Source: an uncultured Fodinibius sp. (lineage in GTDB: Bacteria > Bacteroidota > Rhodothermia > Balneolales > Balneolaceae). From it: DNA of 64,000 nucleotides. Positions 28,211-36,809 of this stretch are shown one piece after another. The notes under the pieces were generated by a model, which was not told the origin of the DNA, did no database searches, and saw only the letters and a list, made by a program, of their open reading frames with translations. Where the stretch lies: contig CAJXMW010000005.1 of assembly GCA_913056235.1 (NCBI GenBank), forward strand, positions 360,212-424,211. Direction: 5' to 3'. The position numbers and the translations under genes are program-made. How positions within the stretch are numbered: the first letter of the stretch is position 1; every line of letters begins with the position of its first letter.

Positions 28211-30304
28211 CTATTCATCGTTATCTTCTCTCAAGACTACAAGTACAGGACATTCAACCGCTTCCTGAATATCCTCGTGCAGCGTATTAAAAAACTTATT
28301 TCGATCAGTAGTACTGGCCTCCGGCAGAATCACCACATCATCCTCATCTGATAGTTGTGCAACCGCATTGGCAATATCAGCAACCTCCGCGCGACTCGAT
28401 CGTATTTGGTCCTCCTGCAAACCGACCTGCTTTAATTGCTCCACGGCAAAATCTCTGAGTTCATCAATGTTACTTTGCTCTTCGGATTCCCGCTCACCAC
28501 TAGTAAGTATCACCAGTGAAACCGGCAAATTGCTGGTCTGTGTCAAATCATATAATATCGTTGCCAGATTACGGTTCACCTGACTTTTGGCATACACTGG
28601 CAGCAATAAGCGTTCTACAGATGAAATTGGTGCAGCCGTTAAAATAGAATGGCAATGGTTTTCAGTAACATATCTGTCCACGCTATGTGCAAAATCGGGC
28701 GTAAAAACGATATCCTTCTCAATATTTCCAGCCCATTGTTCCGCATCTTTGACGATTTGATCGAGTTCCCGCTCGGCTTCTTCGGCAAACTCCCCTCTGG
28801 ACTGTTCGGGACTGGTCTGTTCAGGCACAATTCGATAGCCCATAAGCAGCAACTCAAACTTATTAAACACCTCCAAGAGTGCTTTGGGCAATGGGTTTGG
28901 GTTGGGCAGTTCCACTGGTACTAAAATTCGAGGTGCAATAAGCTCCGGCTTTACCGACGATGGCAACGGCCGTGAAAACTCCACCTCGGGAACAAACATT
29001 ACGTACCACCCCAAGGCAACGATCATGACCCCAAATCCCATTGCAATGGACAGGGGCTCCATAAGAAATATCAATCCGAAGCTGGCTACGGCACCAAGAG
29101 TGGGTACTGCCCATCCGCCCGGCGATTGGTAATCCGGACTGTACCAGTAGGGATTACGCGAGCGCAAAGCTATCAGCGTTACACAGATCATACCATACAT
29201 GATCAGATGCAGCAAAGAAGCCACCTCTGCTAGAATTTCAATTTTTCCTAACAATGTTAATCCTGCAATGGGGATACCAACCGCCATCAAAGCTATGTGT
29301 GGCGTCCCGAACTGATCATTAACTTTGCTTATCGTTGATGGAAGTAAATCATCATAGCTAAGCGCGTAAATAGCACGTGAGGAACTCAAAATTGAAGCAT
29401 TCGCACTTGACAGTGTAGCCAGCAGGCCTGCAGCCAGAATAGTGAGAGCTCCCCACTTACCAATTAAAGAATTCGCCACGCTAACCATGGCCGTCTCTCC
29501 AAGCTCGGCCAATCGGTCGGTGGGCAAAACAGTGGTACTAACAAACAGGGCGGTGATATATAATCCCATAACCAACAAGACACTACCCATCAAAGCTTTG
29601 GGTAAATTTTTCTTCGGTTCTTTTATTTCACCGGCTACGGTAGCAATTTGTACAAATCCCAGGTATGAGGTAAATATCAGGGCGGTGGTTGTAAAGATCG
29701 GCCATGTCCCCTTTGGCGCAAATGGAACGGGCCACTGCGCTTTTCCAACAAGACCAACAGCATTCAGAATACCGTAACCAAAAAGCAACGAAAGTAAGAA
29801 CGTTAACACAATGACTACCCTGTTCTGCAGCTGACCCGCTTTTTCGGTACCCACCAGATTAATCACTGTCAGTAGCAAGGCCGTTCCCGAAGCAATCAGA
29901 ATCACCGGATCGCCAAGCTCAAATCCCGCTTTATGAAGCAAGTCGATTGCATACTGGCCAAATCCCGACAAATAAAATGCGCTTGCAAAGACGAGTCCAA
30001 TCCACTGGCTGATACCGATGACAAAACCTGCCAGGGAACCAAAAGTCCGCGAGACGTAATAATAGGCCCCGCCGCTTTCAGGCATGGCAGTAGCCAACTC
30101 GGCGGTTGAGGTAGCCACTAATAAAGCTATAAGACCGGCAAGCGCAAACGAAATCATGGCTGCAGGTCCGGCATATCCTGCTGCTATACCCGGAAAGACA
30201 AAAATACCGGCTCCCACCATTGTGCCAACCCCAATAGACAAAGCCGCTTTCAGACCTAACGTACGTTCAAGTGTACCTGCTGGGTCTGTTGACTGATCAG
30301 CCAT
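28211..30304 (-). CDS. APC-superfamily amino-acid permease with C-terminal UspA-like tail
   Basis: 697 residues. Residues about 15-440 carry 12 helices with APC features (SIGVGTMVGAGIFVFPG, AMPESGGAYYYVSRTFGSLAG). Residues about 455-697 are soluble and resemble one or two universal-stress-protein modules (RILVPVELPNPNPLPKAL at the start, ECPVLVVLRED at the end). This permease-USP fusion type is known in archaea and bacteria. The substrate is unknown; USP parts often bind nucleotides and may gate transport. It starts 5 bases after the HMA-AraC regulator, so the two are co-transcribed. Confidence 0.87.
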   Translation of the reverse strand: MADQSTDPAGTLERTLGLKAALSIGVGTMVGAGIFVFPGIAAGYAGPAAMISFALAGLIALLVATSTAELATAMPESGGAYYYVSRTFGSLAGFVIGISQWIGLVFASAFYLSGFGQYAIDLLHKAGFELGDPVILIASGTALLLTVINLVGTEKAGQLQNRVVIVLTFLLSLLFGYGILNAVGLVGKAQWPVPFAPKGTWPIFTTTALIFTSYLGFVQIATVAGEIKEPKKNLPKALMGSVLLVMGLYITALFVSTTVLPTDRLAELGETAMVSVANSLIGKWGALTILAAGLLATLSSANASILSSSRAIYALSYDDLLPSTISKVNDQFGTPHIALMAVGIPIAGLTLLGKIEILAEVASLLHLIMYGMICVTLIALRSRNPYWYSPDYQSPGGWAVPTLGAVASFGLIFLMEPLSIAMGFGVMIVALGWYVMFVPEVEFSRPLPSSVKPELIAPRILVPVELPNPNPLPKALLEVFNKFELLLMGYRIVPEQTSPEQSRGEFAEEAERELDQIVKDAEQWAGNIEKDIVFTPDFAHSVDRYVTENHCHSILTAAPISSVERLLLPVYAKSQVNRNLATILYDLTQTSNLPVSLVILTSGERESEEQSNIDELRDFAVEQLKQVGLQEDQIRSSRAEVADIANAVAQLSDEDDVVILPEASTTDRNKFFNTLHEDIQEAVECPVLVVLREDNDE

Positions 30305-30309
30305 ACTAA

Positions 30310-30879
30310 TTAAACCGTATCAAAAGACTTTCGGCTAATTGTCTCTTCCTTTTTGAATGCCGTTACCGTCATCCCCATCACTTTTTTAAACTGATTGGAA
30401 AGGTACTGCACGCTGCTGTAATTCAGCTTATAAGCAATTTCACTCAAGGTCATCTCTTCATAGGTCAACAGTTCCTTGACCCGCTCAATTTTTAACTGAA
30501 TTATATGCTGCTCAATGGTAGTATTTTCATAGTTGGAAAAGCGATTACTCAGGTAGCTATAATTGTGATGGAGTTTTTCGGCAAGATATTCTGATACCTT
30601 GACCGGATTATCTTTGTTTTCCAGATAGGTCAGATAATCAATAAGAGCAGATTTAATATCCTCCACAAGAGCTTCATTGTTTTTTTTAATTAATTCAAAG
30701 CCTTTATCCTGAAGCTTCGAATCAATTTCGGTAAGCTTTGCTGCCCCGTCGATCTCCTCCGAGACCTCTGCTTTACCCAATGAAACCGAATCCACTTCAT
30801 AACCGAGCTCCTCAAGTACGTCCTGCACGGTCATGATACAGCGGTCGCACACCATATTCTTTATTTTCAGAGTAGTCAT
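30310..30879 (-). CDS. AraC-family regulator with N-terminal heavy-metal-associated domain
   Basis: 189 residues. Residues 1 to about 65 form an HMA-like fold with MVCDRC (Cys11, Cys14), the metal-binding loop of copper chaperones. Residues about 95-185 are an AraC-type double helix-turn-helix (IEQHIIQLKIERVKELL, LSEIAYKLNYSSVQYLSNQFKKVMG). The compact fusion suggests direct sensing of Cu+ or a similar soft metal and control of the adjacent permease and CopA. Co-transcribed with the permease (5-base gap). The metal identity is inferred from the CopA neighbour. Confidence 0.88.
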   Translation of the reverse strand: MTTLKIKNMVCDRCIMTVQDVLEELGYEVDSVSLGKAEVSEEIDGAAKLTEIDSKLQDKGFELIKKNNEALVEDIKSALIDYLTYLENKDNPVKVSEYLAEKLHHNYSYLSNRFSNYENTTIEQHIIQLKIERVKELLTYEEMTLSEIAYKLNYSSVQYLSNQFKKVMGMTVTAFKKEETISRKSFDTV

Positions 30880-30945
30880 AGTTTAAAAAACGACTAAGGA
30901 CTCAGTTTCGTTTATCCTTCTCAAAAAAGCTCATCAAAAAAGAAA

Positions 30946-30973
30946 AAGGCAAAGCCTGTTTAGGCTTTACCTT
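30946..30973 (-). terminator. intrinsic terminator of glmS
   Basis: On the minus strand AAGGTAAAGCC, loop, GGCTTTGCCTT (one mismatched position), continuing into T-rich CTTTTTT, 25 bases after the glmS stop. Confidence 0.8.
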
Positions 30974-30997
30974 TTCAACGTAAGTAAAAGATATATC

Positions 30998-32842
30998 CTA
31001 TTCTACTGTCACACTCTTGGCCAGGTTCCGCGGCTGATCCACATCGCAACCACGGTTGACCGCAATATAGTACGACAGCAGCTGCAACGGAATGGACGTC
31101 AGAAGTGGTGACAGGCAGTCTTCGGTCTCGGGAATGGGACACGAAAACTCCGAGAGGTCAATAACCTCCTCGTTCTCTTCTCCCGTAATCGAGATAATAC
31201 GTCCCTTCCGGGCCTTCACCTCTTCAATATTACTGATCATCTTGTCATTGGTATGATCCGTCGCCGCAATCACTACCACCGGCATCATCTCATCGATGAG
31301 CGCAATGGGACCGTGCTTCATTTCTGCAGCCGGATATCCCTCAGCGTGGATATACGAAATCTCTTTTAGCTTGAGCGCTCCTTCCAGGGCTACCGGGAAA
31401 TTGTAGGTACGTCCCAAATACAGGAAGTTAGGCGCGTAGGTAAACAGCTTGGCCATCTCTTCGATGGACTCACTGTTCTCAAGAATTTTCTCCACTTTCC
31501 CGGGGATTCGGTCCAGCTCCTCAATCAAGCGGTTTGCATATTCCTCGTCGATGGTGCCGCGCCGCTGTCCCAGCAAAATGGCCATCATCGCCAGTACTGA
31601 TACCTGCGTGGTAAAGGCCTTGGTCGAAGCGACGCCAATTTCAGGACCTGCATGTGTATAGACGCCCGCATCGGTATCTCGGGCAATAGTCGAGCCTACC
31701 ACGTTACACACGCCCAGAGTTAGGGCCCCGCGCTCCTTGGCTGTGCGAAGAGCTGCAAGCGTATCGGCCGTCTCACCACTTTGCGAGACAACCAACATTA
31801 CATCATCCTCGTCAATAAGGGCCTCACGGTATCGAAACTCCGAGGCGTACTCCACTTCCACCGACAGTTTGGCCAGGTGCTCAAACAGATATTCGCCCAC
31901 TAATCCAGCATGCCAGCTGGTGCCACAAGCAGCAATAATCAGTCGTTTGGCATTCACGAGTTTGTCAAGCACATCAGCAATGCCACCCAATTGCACATTG
32001 TGATTTTCAACATCGAGGCGACCGCGCAGGCAATCAGCAATTGCCCGGGGCTGCTCAAAAATTTCTTTGAGCATAAAGTGCGGATACCCCTGTTTTTCAA
32101 TTTCTTCGATGCTCATCGCCAGCTCATGTACCTTCTTGGTAAGCGGCTCATCCTTAATTGTTTTTACTTCATATCCATCCTTGGTGACGATCGCCATTTC
32201 ACCGTCATCCAGATACACAACCTTTTTGGTGTGCTCGACGATCGGCGATGCATCAGAAGCCACAAACATTTCGCCATCGCCAATCCCAAGCAACAGCGGC
32301 GATCCCTTCCGAGCGACAATCATGCGGTCAGGATCTTCGCGGTTCAGGATAGCAAGACCGTATGTACCAACAACTTGCTGCAGCGCCATCTGCACGGCCT
32401 GCTCAAAGGTCAGACCATCGCCGTTCCCGTTTTCATAAATCTCTTCGATCAGCTGGGCAATGACCTCGGTATCGGTTTCGGTTTTAAAGGTGCGCCCCTT
32501 GTTCTGAAGCTCTTTTTTCAGCGAGTTGTAATTTTCAATAATGCCATTATGGACAAGTGCAATGTTCCCCGATTCGCTCACGTGGGGATGGCTGTTCACA
32601 TCATTCGGCGCTCCGTGGGTGGCCCATCGCGTGTGACCAATCCCTAAAAAGCCTTCGGCAGGATCTGCCTCGAGCTTTTTCTTGAGGTTTTCAACTTTGC
32701 CTTTTCCTTTCTTAATATTCAACTCGCCATTCAACAAGGCGATGCCAGCCGAATCATATCCGCGATATTCGAGTCGTTCCAATCCCTTGACAATAATGTC
32801 GCTCGCCTTTTGGGGGCCAACGTATCCAACTATTCCGCACAT
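30998..32842 (-). CDS. glmS: glutamine-fructose-6-phosphate aminotransferase (isomerising)
   Basis: 614 residues, full length. It starts MCGIVGYVG; Cys2 becomes the N-terminal nucleophile of the class-II glutamine amidotransferase domain (1 to about 240, with GHTRWATHG). Two SIS sugar-isomerase domains follow (ACGTSWHAGLVGE, SQSGETADT, and the C-terminal ending LAKSVTVE). It makes glucosamine-6-phosphate, the first step to UDP-GlcNAc for peptidoglycan and LPS. Divergent from the alternative GlmU gene, so the two pathway ends share a 131-base control region. Confidence 0.97.
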   Translation of the reverse strand: MCGIVGYVGPQKASDIIVKGLERLEYRGYDSAGIALLNGELNIKKGKGKVENLKKKLEADPAEGFLGIGHTRWATHGAPNDVNSHPHVSESGNIALVHNGIIENYNSLKKELQNKGRTFKTETDTEVIAQLIEEIYENGNGDGLTFEQAVQMALQQVVGTYGLAILNREDPDRMIVARKGSPLLLGIGDGEMFVASDASPIVEHTKKVVYLDDGEMAIVTKDGYEVKTIKDEPLTKKVHELAMSIEEIEKQGYPHFMLKEIFEQPRAIADCLRGRLDVENHNVQLGGIADVLDKLVNAKRLIIAACGTSWHAGLVGEYLFEHLAKLSVEVEYASEFRYREALIDEDDVMLVVSQSGETADTLAALRTAKERGALTLGVCNVVGSTIARDTDAGVYTHAGPEIGVASTKAFTTQVSVLAMMAILLGQRRGTIDEEYANRLIEELDRIPGKVEKILENSESIEEMAKLFTYAPNFLYLGRTYNFPVALEGALKLKEISYIHAEGYPAAEMKHGPIALIDEMMPVVVIAATDHTNDKMISNIEEVKARKGRIISITGEENEEVIDLSEFSCPIPETEDCLSPLLTSIPLQLLSYYIAVNRGCDVDQPRNLAKSVTVE

Positions 32843-32890
32843 AAATCTAAAGGTTACTTAATTGCGTGGTGATTATTATACTGTCTCTCT

Positions 32891-32907
32891 TGGTCAATTT
32901 TTGACCA
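32891..32907. promoter_or_regulatory. small perfect inverted repeat in the glmS/glmU-like divergent promoter region
   Basis: TGGTCAA, TTT, TTGACCA. It is nearly central in the 131-base gap between the divergent starts and could be an operator for one or both genes. No known regulator site is recognised; it may be chance. Confidence 0.3.
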
Positions 32908-32973
32908 TGCATTAATTTATCATTCTGACAGATACTTTAAAACAGCTATTCTAACTATATTCTCTACAACGTC

Positions 32974-34176
32974 ATGCAGATCTGTTTATTTGAAGATGCA
33001 GAATTCGACATTTTTCATCCGCTTACGCTCACCCGTCCAACTGATGATTTGCGAATCGGTATTCTCACCATTTCCGACAAATGGGTGAAAGCATTGGAGG
33101 CAACAACTTGCAGCAGGATCCTGCGCCCCCCGCTGCAACACGTTTTTGATGCAGGAGATATTGATCCCGGCCAAAGCTGTACCTGGATCAACAGCCGGTA
33201 TCTGCCGACGGATAATCTTATAGAAAGAATTAATGATTTAGGCGAAGGTCAGTGTCTGCAGTTTGGCGATACCGTAATTGCAGCCAACGTGGGAGGCCCC
33301 GATTCCAAGCAGTGGCTTGAAAATGGATCACCGGAATTCAATAAACTTTTTGTGCTGGAGAGCACCAATTTTCTGTCTATCAGCAATTTGTGGGATTTAT
33401 TCCAACTAAACGGCCGGGAGATTGTCCGCGATATCGCGCTTTTGGATGCCGAAAGCAGCAATGACATTACCGTTTCGGAACAGGCTGTGTTGGAAAATCC
33501 CAGCGAAATTTACATCCAAGAGGGAGCAACGATTGAGGCAGGCTGTGTGCTTAATGCTGCAAAAGGACCGATTTACATTGGTAAAAATGCCACGGTAATG
33601 TCCGGATCGCTCATTCGCGGACCGGTGGCCATCTGCGAAGATTCCAAAGTAAATATGGGCGCCAAAATCTATGCAGATACAACAATTGGCCCCGTCTGCA
33701 AGGTAGGTGGTGAAGTCAATAACTCCATCTTCCACTCCTACTCGAACAAAGGGCATGACGGTTTTATGGGCAACTCTCTCATCGGTCAGTGGTGCAACAT
33801 TGGCGCCGATACCAATACCTCAAATCTTAAGAACAACTACAGCACCATCCGCGTTACCAATTGGACCGACCGCCAGGAGATCGAAACCGGCCAACAATTT
33901 ATTGGTAGTATTATGGGCGATCATTCCAAGACCGCCATCAACACGCAGCTTAATACCGGAACAGTTTGTGGGGTCAGCTGCAACATTTTTTCCAACGATT
34001 TTCCGCCCAAACTAATCCCCTCCTTTAGCTGGGTAGGCTCCAATGTCATCCAGACTTATAAACTTGATAAAGCCTTTGACGCCATGGAGGCCATCATGGC
34101 GCGCCGCGATGTAGAGCTGACCGAGGAGTACAAACAACTGATGACCTTCATCTTCCAGGAGCGGCAACCCGGCTGA
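32974..34176 (+). CDS. alternative bifunctional GlmU-like protein (putative sugar nucleotidyltransferase)
   Basis: 400 residues. The N-terminal about 170 residues match the Bacteroidota GlmU-like family (MQICLFEDAEFDIFHPLTLTRPTDDLRIG). This family lacks the usual LxAGxGTRM signature but is assigned as UDP-GlcNAc diphosphorylase / glucosamine-1-phosphate acetyltransferase (alt_bact_glmU). Residues about 170-385 are left-handed beta-helix hexapeptide repeats (IYIQEGATIEAGCVL, PIYIGKNATVM, VNMGAKIYADTTIG). Divergence from glmS supports a role in UDP-GlcNAc supply. Its stop abuts that of the convergent transporter. Confidence 0.85.
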   Translation: MQICLFEDAEFDIFHPLTLTRPTDDLRIGILTISDKWVKALEATTCSRILRPPLQHVFDAGDIDPGQSCTWINSRYLPTDNLIERINDLGEGQCLQFGDTVIAANVGGPDSKQWLENGSPEFNKLFVLESTNFLSISNLWDLFQLNGREIVRDIALLDAESSNDITVSEQAVLENPSEIYIQEGATIEAGCVLNAAKGPIYIGKNATVMSGSLIRGPVAICEDSKVNMGAKIYADTTIGPVCKVGGEVNNSIFHSYSNKGHDGFMGNSLIGQWCNIGADTNTSNLKNNYSTIRVTNWTDRQEIETGQQFIGSIMGDHSKTAINTQLNTGTVCGVSCNIFSNDFPPKLIPSFSWVGSNVIQTYKLDKAFDAMEAIMARRDVELTEEYKQLMTFIFQERQPG

Positions 34177-35616
34177 TCAAAAGCCGAAAATAAACGGCGC
34201 TACATAATATGTTACAAGCGATGTAATCAAGATAAAGATTACGTTTAGCCAGATGCCGGCCTTGGCCATATCAGGGATATGAATGCGGTCGCTGCTGTAA
34301 ATAATAGCATTGGGCGGGGTGGCCACCGGAAGCATAAACGCGCAGCTGGCTGCCAGCGCCACCGGAAGTGCAAGCAGCATCGGTTCCAAACTCAATCCCA
34401 CCGCCACGGATCCCATAATCGGCAAAAAAGCAGCGGTCGTAGCCGTGTTACTTGTCATTTCGGTAAGGAACACGATCAGCGTTACCACTAGTATCAATAG
34501 CAATATAATAGGCCAGCCGGACAGTACCTGTACCCCCTGCCCGATCCACTCGGCCAATCCCGTGGAGCTGATCGCCGAGGCCAGGCTCAACCCTCCGCCA
34601 AACAGGATGAGTACGCCCCAGGGTAGCTCCTCGACATCATCCCACTCAAGGATGAATGTACGCTTCTGCGACTGCACCGGGATCAGGAAGAAACTCAACG
34701 CCGCGGCAATGGCGATGCCGGTATCGGTAAGACCCGTAAACAGATTCGAAAGTAGTGGGCGCGTAATCCAGAACAGCGCCGTAATCACAAAAACGACTGC
34801 AACTTTCTTTTCCGAGGAATCAATAGCCCCCAGCTCGTTCAGTTTCTCTGAAAAAAGTGCTCGTCCGCCGGGCAGTTCAGTAAATGAAATGGGATAGATC
34901 CATCTTGTGAGCGTCCAATACAAAATCGGCAGTGAAATCACCACTAGCGGAATGCCAAACAGCAGCCACTCTGCAAAGGATATTTCAATGCCGTAATTGT
35001 CTTGCATAAACCCGGCCAGCAGTGCATTGGGCGGTGTACCAATCAGCGTGCCCATACCGCCGATGTTGCAACCGTAAGCAATGCCCAGCAGCAGACACAA
35101 GTTAAAGTGCCGAATTCCGTGGCCGGCTTCTACCCTTTGATCGACAAGATTAAGCACCGAAAGGGCAATCGGCAGCATCATGAGCGCCGTAGCCGTATTG
35201 CTGACCCACATGCTCAAAAAGGCCGAGGCAATAATGAAACCCAGTATGATAGAATTCGGCTCGGTACCGACAAAATTGACGATATTAAGCGCTATACGTC
35301 GGTGCAAATTCCATTTTTCCATAGCGACGGCGATCACAAATCCCCCCAGAAACAGGAAGATGAGCGGATGTGCGTAGGGCGACAGCGTATCCTCGATACC
35401 GGATATACCCAATACCGGGAAAAACACAATGGGGACCAGGGCCGTAGCCGCGATAGGGATCGCCTCGGTAATCCACCAAAACGCCATCAACAGTCCCACG
35501 GCTGCCGTTTTCCAGCCGCTCTCGGAGAGCCCCTCCGGCGCAGGAGCAGCCAAAACAATAATGAAGACAACGATTCCCAGCAGGAAGCCGAAAGATTTGC
35601 TTTTTGTGAGTTCCAC
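34177..35616 (-). CDS. SLC13/DASS-family sodium:anion symporter
   Basis: 479 residues with about 11-12 helices and two SNT motifs of the DASS family: VSNTATALMMLPIALS and TSNTATTAAFLPI. The motifs bind sodium and carboxylate. Likely imports C4-dicarboxylates, citrate or sulfate; the precise anion cannot be read. The N-terminus ESGWKTAAVGLLMAFWWITEAIPIAATALVPIV is typical. Monocistronic. Confidence 0.9.
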   Translation of the reverse strand: MELTKSKSFGFLLGIVVFIIVLAAPAPEGLSESGWKTAAVGLLMAFWWITEAIPIAATALVPIVFFPVLGISGIEDTLSPYAHPLIFLFLGGFVIAVAMEKWNLHRRIALNIVNFVGTEPNSIILGFIIASAFLSMWVSNTATALMMLPIALSVLNLVDQRVEAGHGIRHFNLCLLLGIAYGCNIGGMGTLIGTPPNALLAGFMQDNYGIEISFAEWLLFGIPLVVISLPILYWTLTRWIYPISFTELPGGRALFSEKLNELGAIDSSEKKVAVVFVITALFWITRPLLSNLFTGLTDTGIAIAAALSFFLIPVQSQKRTFILEWDDVEELPWGVLILFGGGLSLASAISSTGLAEWIGQGVQVLSGWPIILLLILVVTLIVFLTEMTSNTATTAAFLPIMGSVAVGLSLEPMLLALPVALAASCAFMLPVATPPNAIIYSSDRIHIPDMAKAGIWLNVIFILITSLVTYYVAPFIFGF

Positions 35617-35748
35617 TCTCTATGTATTGATTAACGATTCACCGCAAAAATAGCTCAACGGCAGCAAATTCAAAACAGTTGTCTACTTGGTTCCGTCCCT
35701 GTTCCGATTCATCTCAAATTAAAAATAGGTGTTTTGCTAATTTAGCTG

Positions 35749-35756
35749 TATCTTTG
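35749..35756 (+). promoter_or_regulatory. candidate Bacteroidota-type -7 element for the cold-shock gene
   Basis: TATCTTTG fits the Bacteroidota consensus TAnnTTTG and would start transcription about 100 bases before the cold-shock ATG, leaving a long 5' leader as is usual for csp mRNAs. A convincing -33 TTG at the normal spacing is not visible. Confidence 0.35.
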
Positions 35757-35866
35757 AGTGTTATATTTAATTCCCACCTACAAAGTGAGTTTTTTGGATT
35801 GACGCGTTAACCCAACTCTATTCATCTGATGCAGCCCATAGGTGCACAACTACAAGTTATATTTTT

Positions 35867-36082
35867 ATGAAACAAGGTAAAGTAAAGTTCTTCGACACGC
35901 AGAAAGGTTTTGGATTCATTAAGCCCGACGACGGTGGCGAAGATGTTTTTGTACACAGAAATAACATTGAGAATCTGGATTACAACCAGGGACTTGAGGA
36001 CAACGAGACAGTTGAGTTTGAAGTTGAAGAGACTCCCAAAGGCTTGAGTGCAACGAATGTTAAGAGCCTCGATTACAAATAG
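35867..36082 (+). CDS. cold-shock domain protein (CspA family)
   Basis: 71 residues: [18 protein letters not shown] with RNP1-like KGFGFI and RNP2-like VFVHRNNI, the single OB-fold that binds single-stranded RNA and DNA. Length is standard. The approximately 110-base leader before the ATG is probably structured and temperature-responsive (family knowledge). A terminator follows within 50 bases. Confidence 0.95.
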   Translation: MKQGKVKFFDTQKGFGFIKPDDGGEDVFVHRNNIENLDYNQGLEDNETVEFEVEETPKGLSATNVKSLDYK

Positions 36083-36107
36083 GATCCACGATTTTTATTG
36101 GATTTTG

Positions 36108-36130
36108 AAGCCCGCTTTTTGAGCGGGCTT
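36108..36130 (+). terminator. intrinsic terminator of the cold-shock gene
   Basis: AAGCCCGCT, loop TTTTG, AGCGGGCTT, then TTTT; starts 25 bases after the stop. Confidence 0.9.
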
Positions 36131-36261
36131 TTTTATTGTCCGCATTTTTGTACGGCTACTCAAAAAAAATTATGAAAGGCGGTTTCAAATTCATTTTTAA
36201 AAATCCTATATTTGGAGCTGTCGAAAAAACGGTATAGCGCTTTTGTTCTTTCTATTTTCAT

Positions 36262-36345
36262 GCCCAAGTGGCGGAATTGGTAGACGCGCATGCTTCAGGT
36301 GCATGTGGGGTTTTCCCCGTGGAGGTTCGAGTCCTCTCTTGGGCA
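36262..36345 (+). tRNA. tRNA-Leu (anticodon CAG)
   Basis: The acceptor arms GCCCAAG and CTTGGGC pair fully. The D arm is GCGGAATTGGTAGAC-like, the anticodon stem CATGC/GCATG encloses loop TTCAGGT (anticodon CAG), the variable arm is long (GTGGGGTTTTCCCCGT region) and the T loop is GTTCGAGTC. The long variable arm marks a class II leucine tRNA. CCA is not encoded. Not in an obvious operon. Confidence 0.97.
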
Positions 36346-36351
36346 CACTAG

Positions 36352-36378
36352 GCCCTGTAAGTCATTGACTTGCAGGGC
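36352..36378 (+). terminator. hairpin after tRNA-Leu
   Basis: GCCCTGTAAGTCA and TGACTTGCAGGGC pair along 13 positions with one G-U, 6 bases after the tRNA; the following T run is interrupted (TTTACTATTTTA). Confidence 0.65.
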
Positions 36379-36454
36379 TTTACTATTTTAGGGAAACAAG
36401 AGTCAAAGCCTATTTGTTTGGTAAAAAAATAGGTGAATTTTGGTATTGCCTAAT

Positions 36455-36727
36455 ATGATTAACGGTGTTAACTTTTCTATTATTTTTATTACCCCAGAAC
36501 CATTTGCACAACATATGAAAACAGTAGACAACCGATTCCAAGAATATTATATCTCAAGCAAATACCGAGGTTTTTGCAAGCTCAAAGAACAAGAGTATAA
36601 GCTGGGAGGTCAAACAAAAATGATCTTCACAAACGGAGAAAAAAGAATCCTAGGTTGGGGCGTCTTCAAAGAAGCGGCCTTGGAACAAGTATTCAACCAA
36701 ATAGACAAGTACTATTCCAGAAATTAA
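36455..36727 (+). CDS. hypothetical protein downstream of tRNA-Leu
   Basis: About 90 residues if started at ATG 36455; other in-frame starts are TTG at 36440 and ATG at 36515 (70 residues, MKTVDNRFQEYY), and the choice is uncertain. The sequence is basic and aromatic-rich, with FCKLKEQEYKLGGQTKMIF and a C-terminal amphipathic helix (ALEQVFNQIDKYYSRN). No recognised family. The gene is more AT-rich than neighbours and directly follows a tRNA, a usual place for acquired genes, but no integrase or direct repeat of the tRNA end is seen. Confidence 0.5.
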   Translation: MINGVNFSIIFITPEPFAQHMKTVDNRFQEYYISSKYRGFCKLKEQEYKLGGQTKMIFTNGEKRILGWGVFKEAALEQVFNQIDKYYSRN

Positions 36728-36809
36728 AGCCAGCTTAATCTCTTTTACTACACTCCGATATTTAACACAGCGGAATAACTCTTTACGGCATGCAGAATCA
36801 GCAGATAGA

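Noticed and set aside
36262..36727. tRNA-Leu followed by an AT-rich hypothetical gene as a genomic island attachment site
   Set aside because: No integrase and no direct repeat of the tRNA 3' end were seen downstream, and housekeeping-type genes resume at once.
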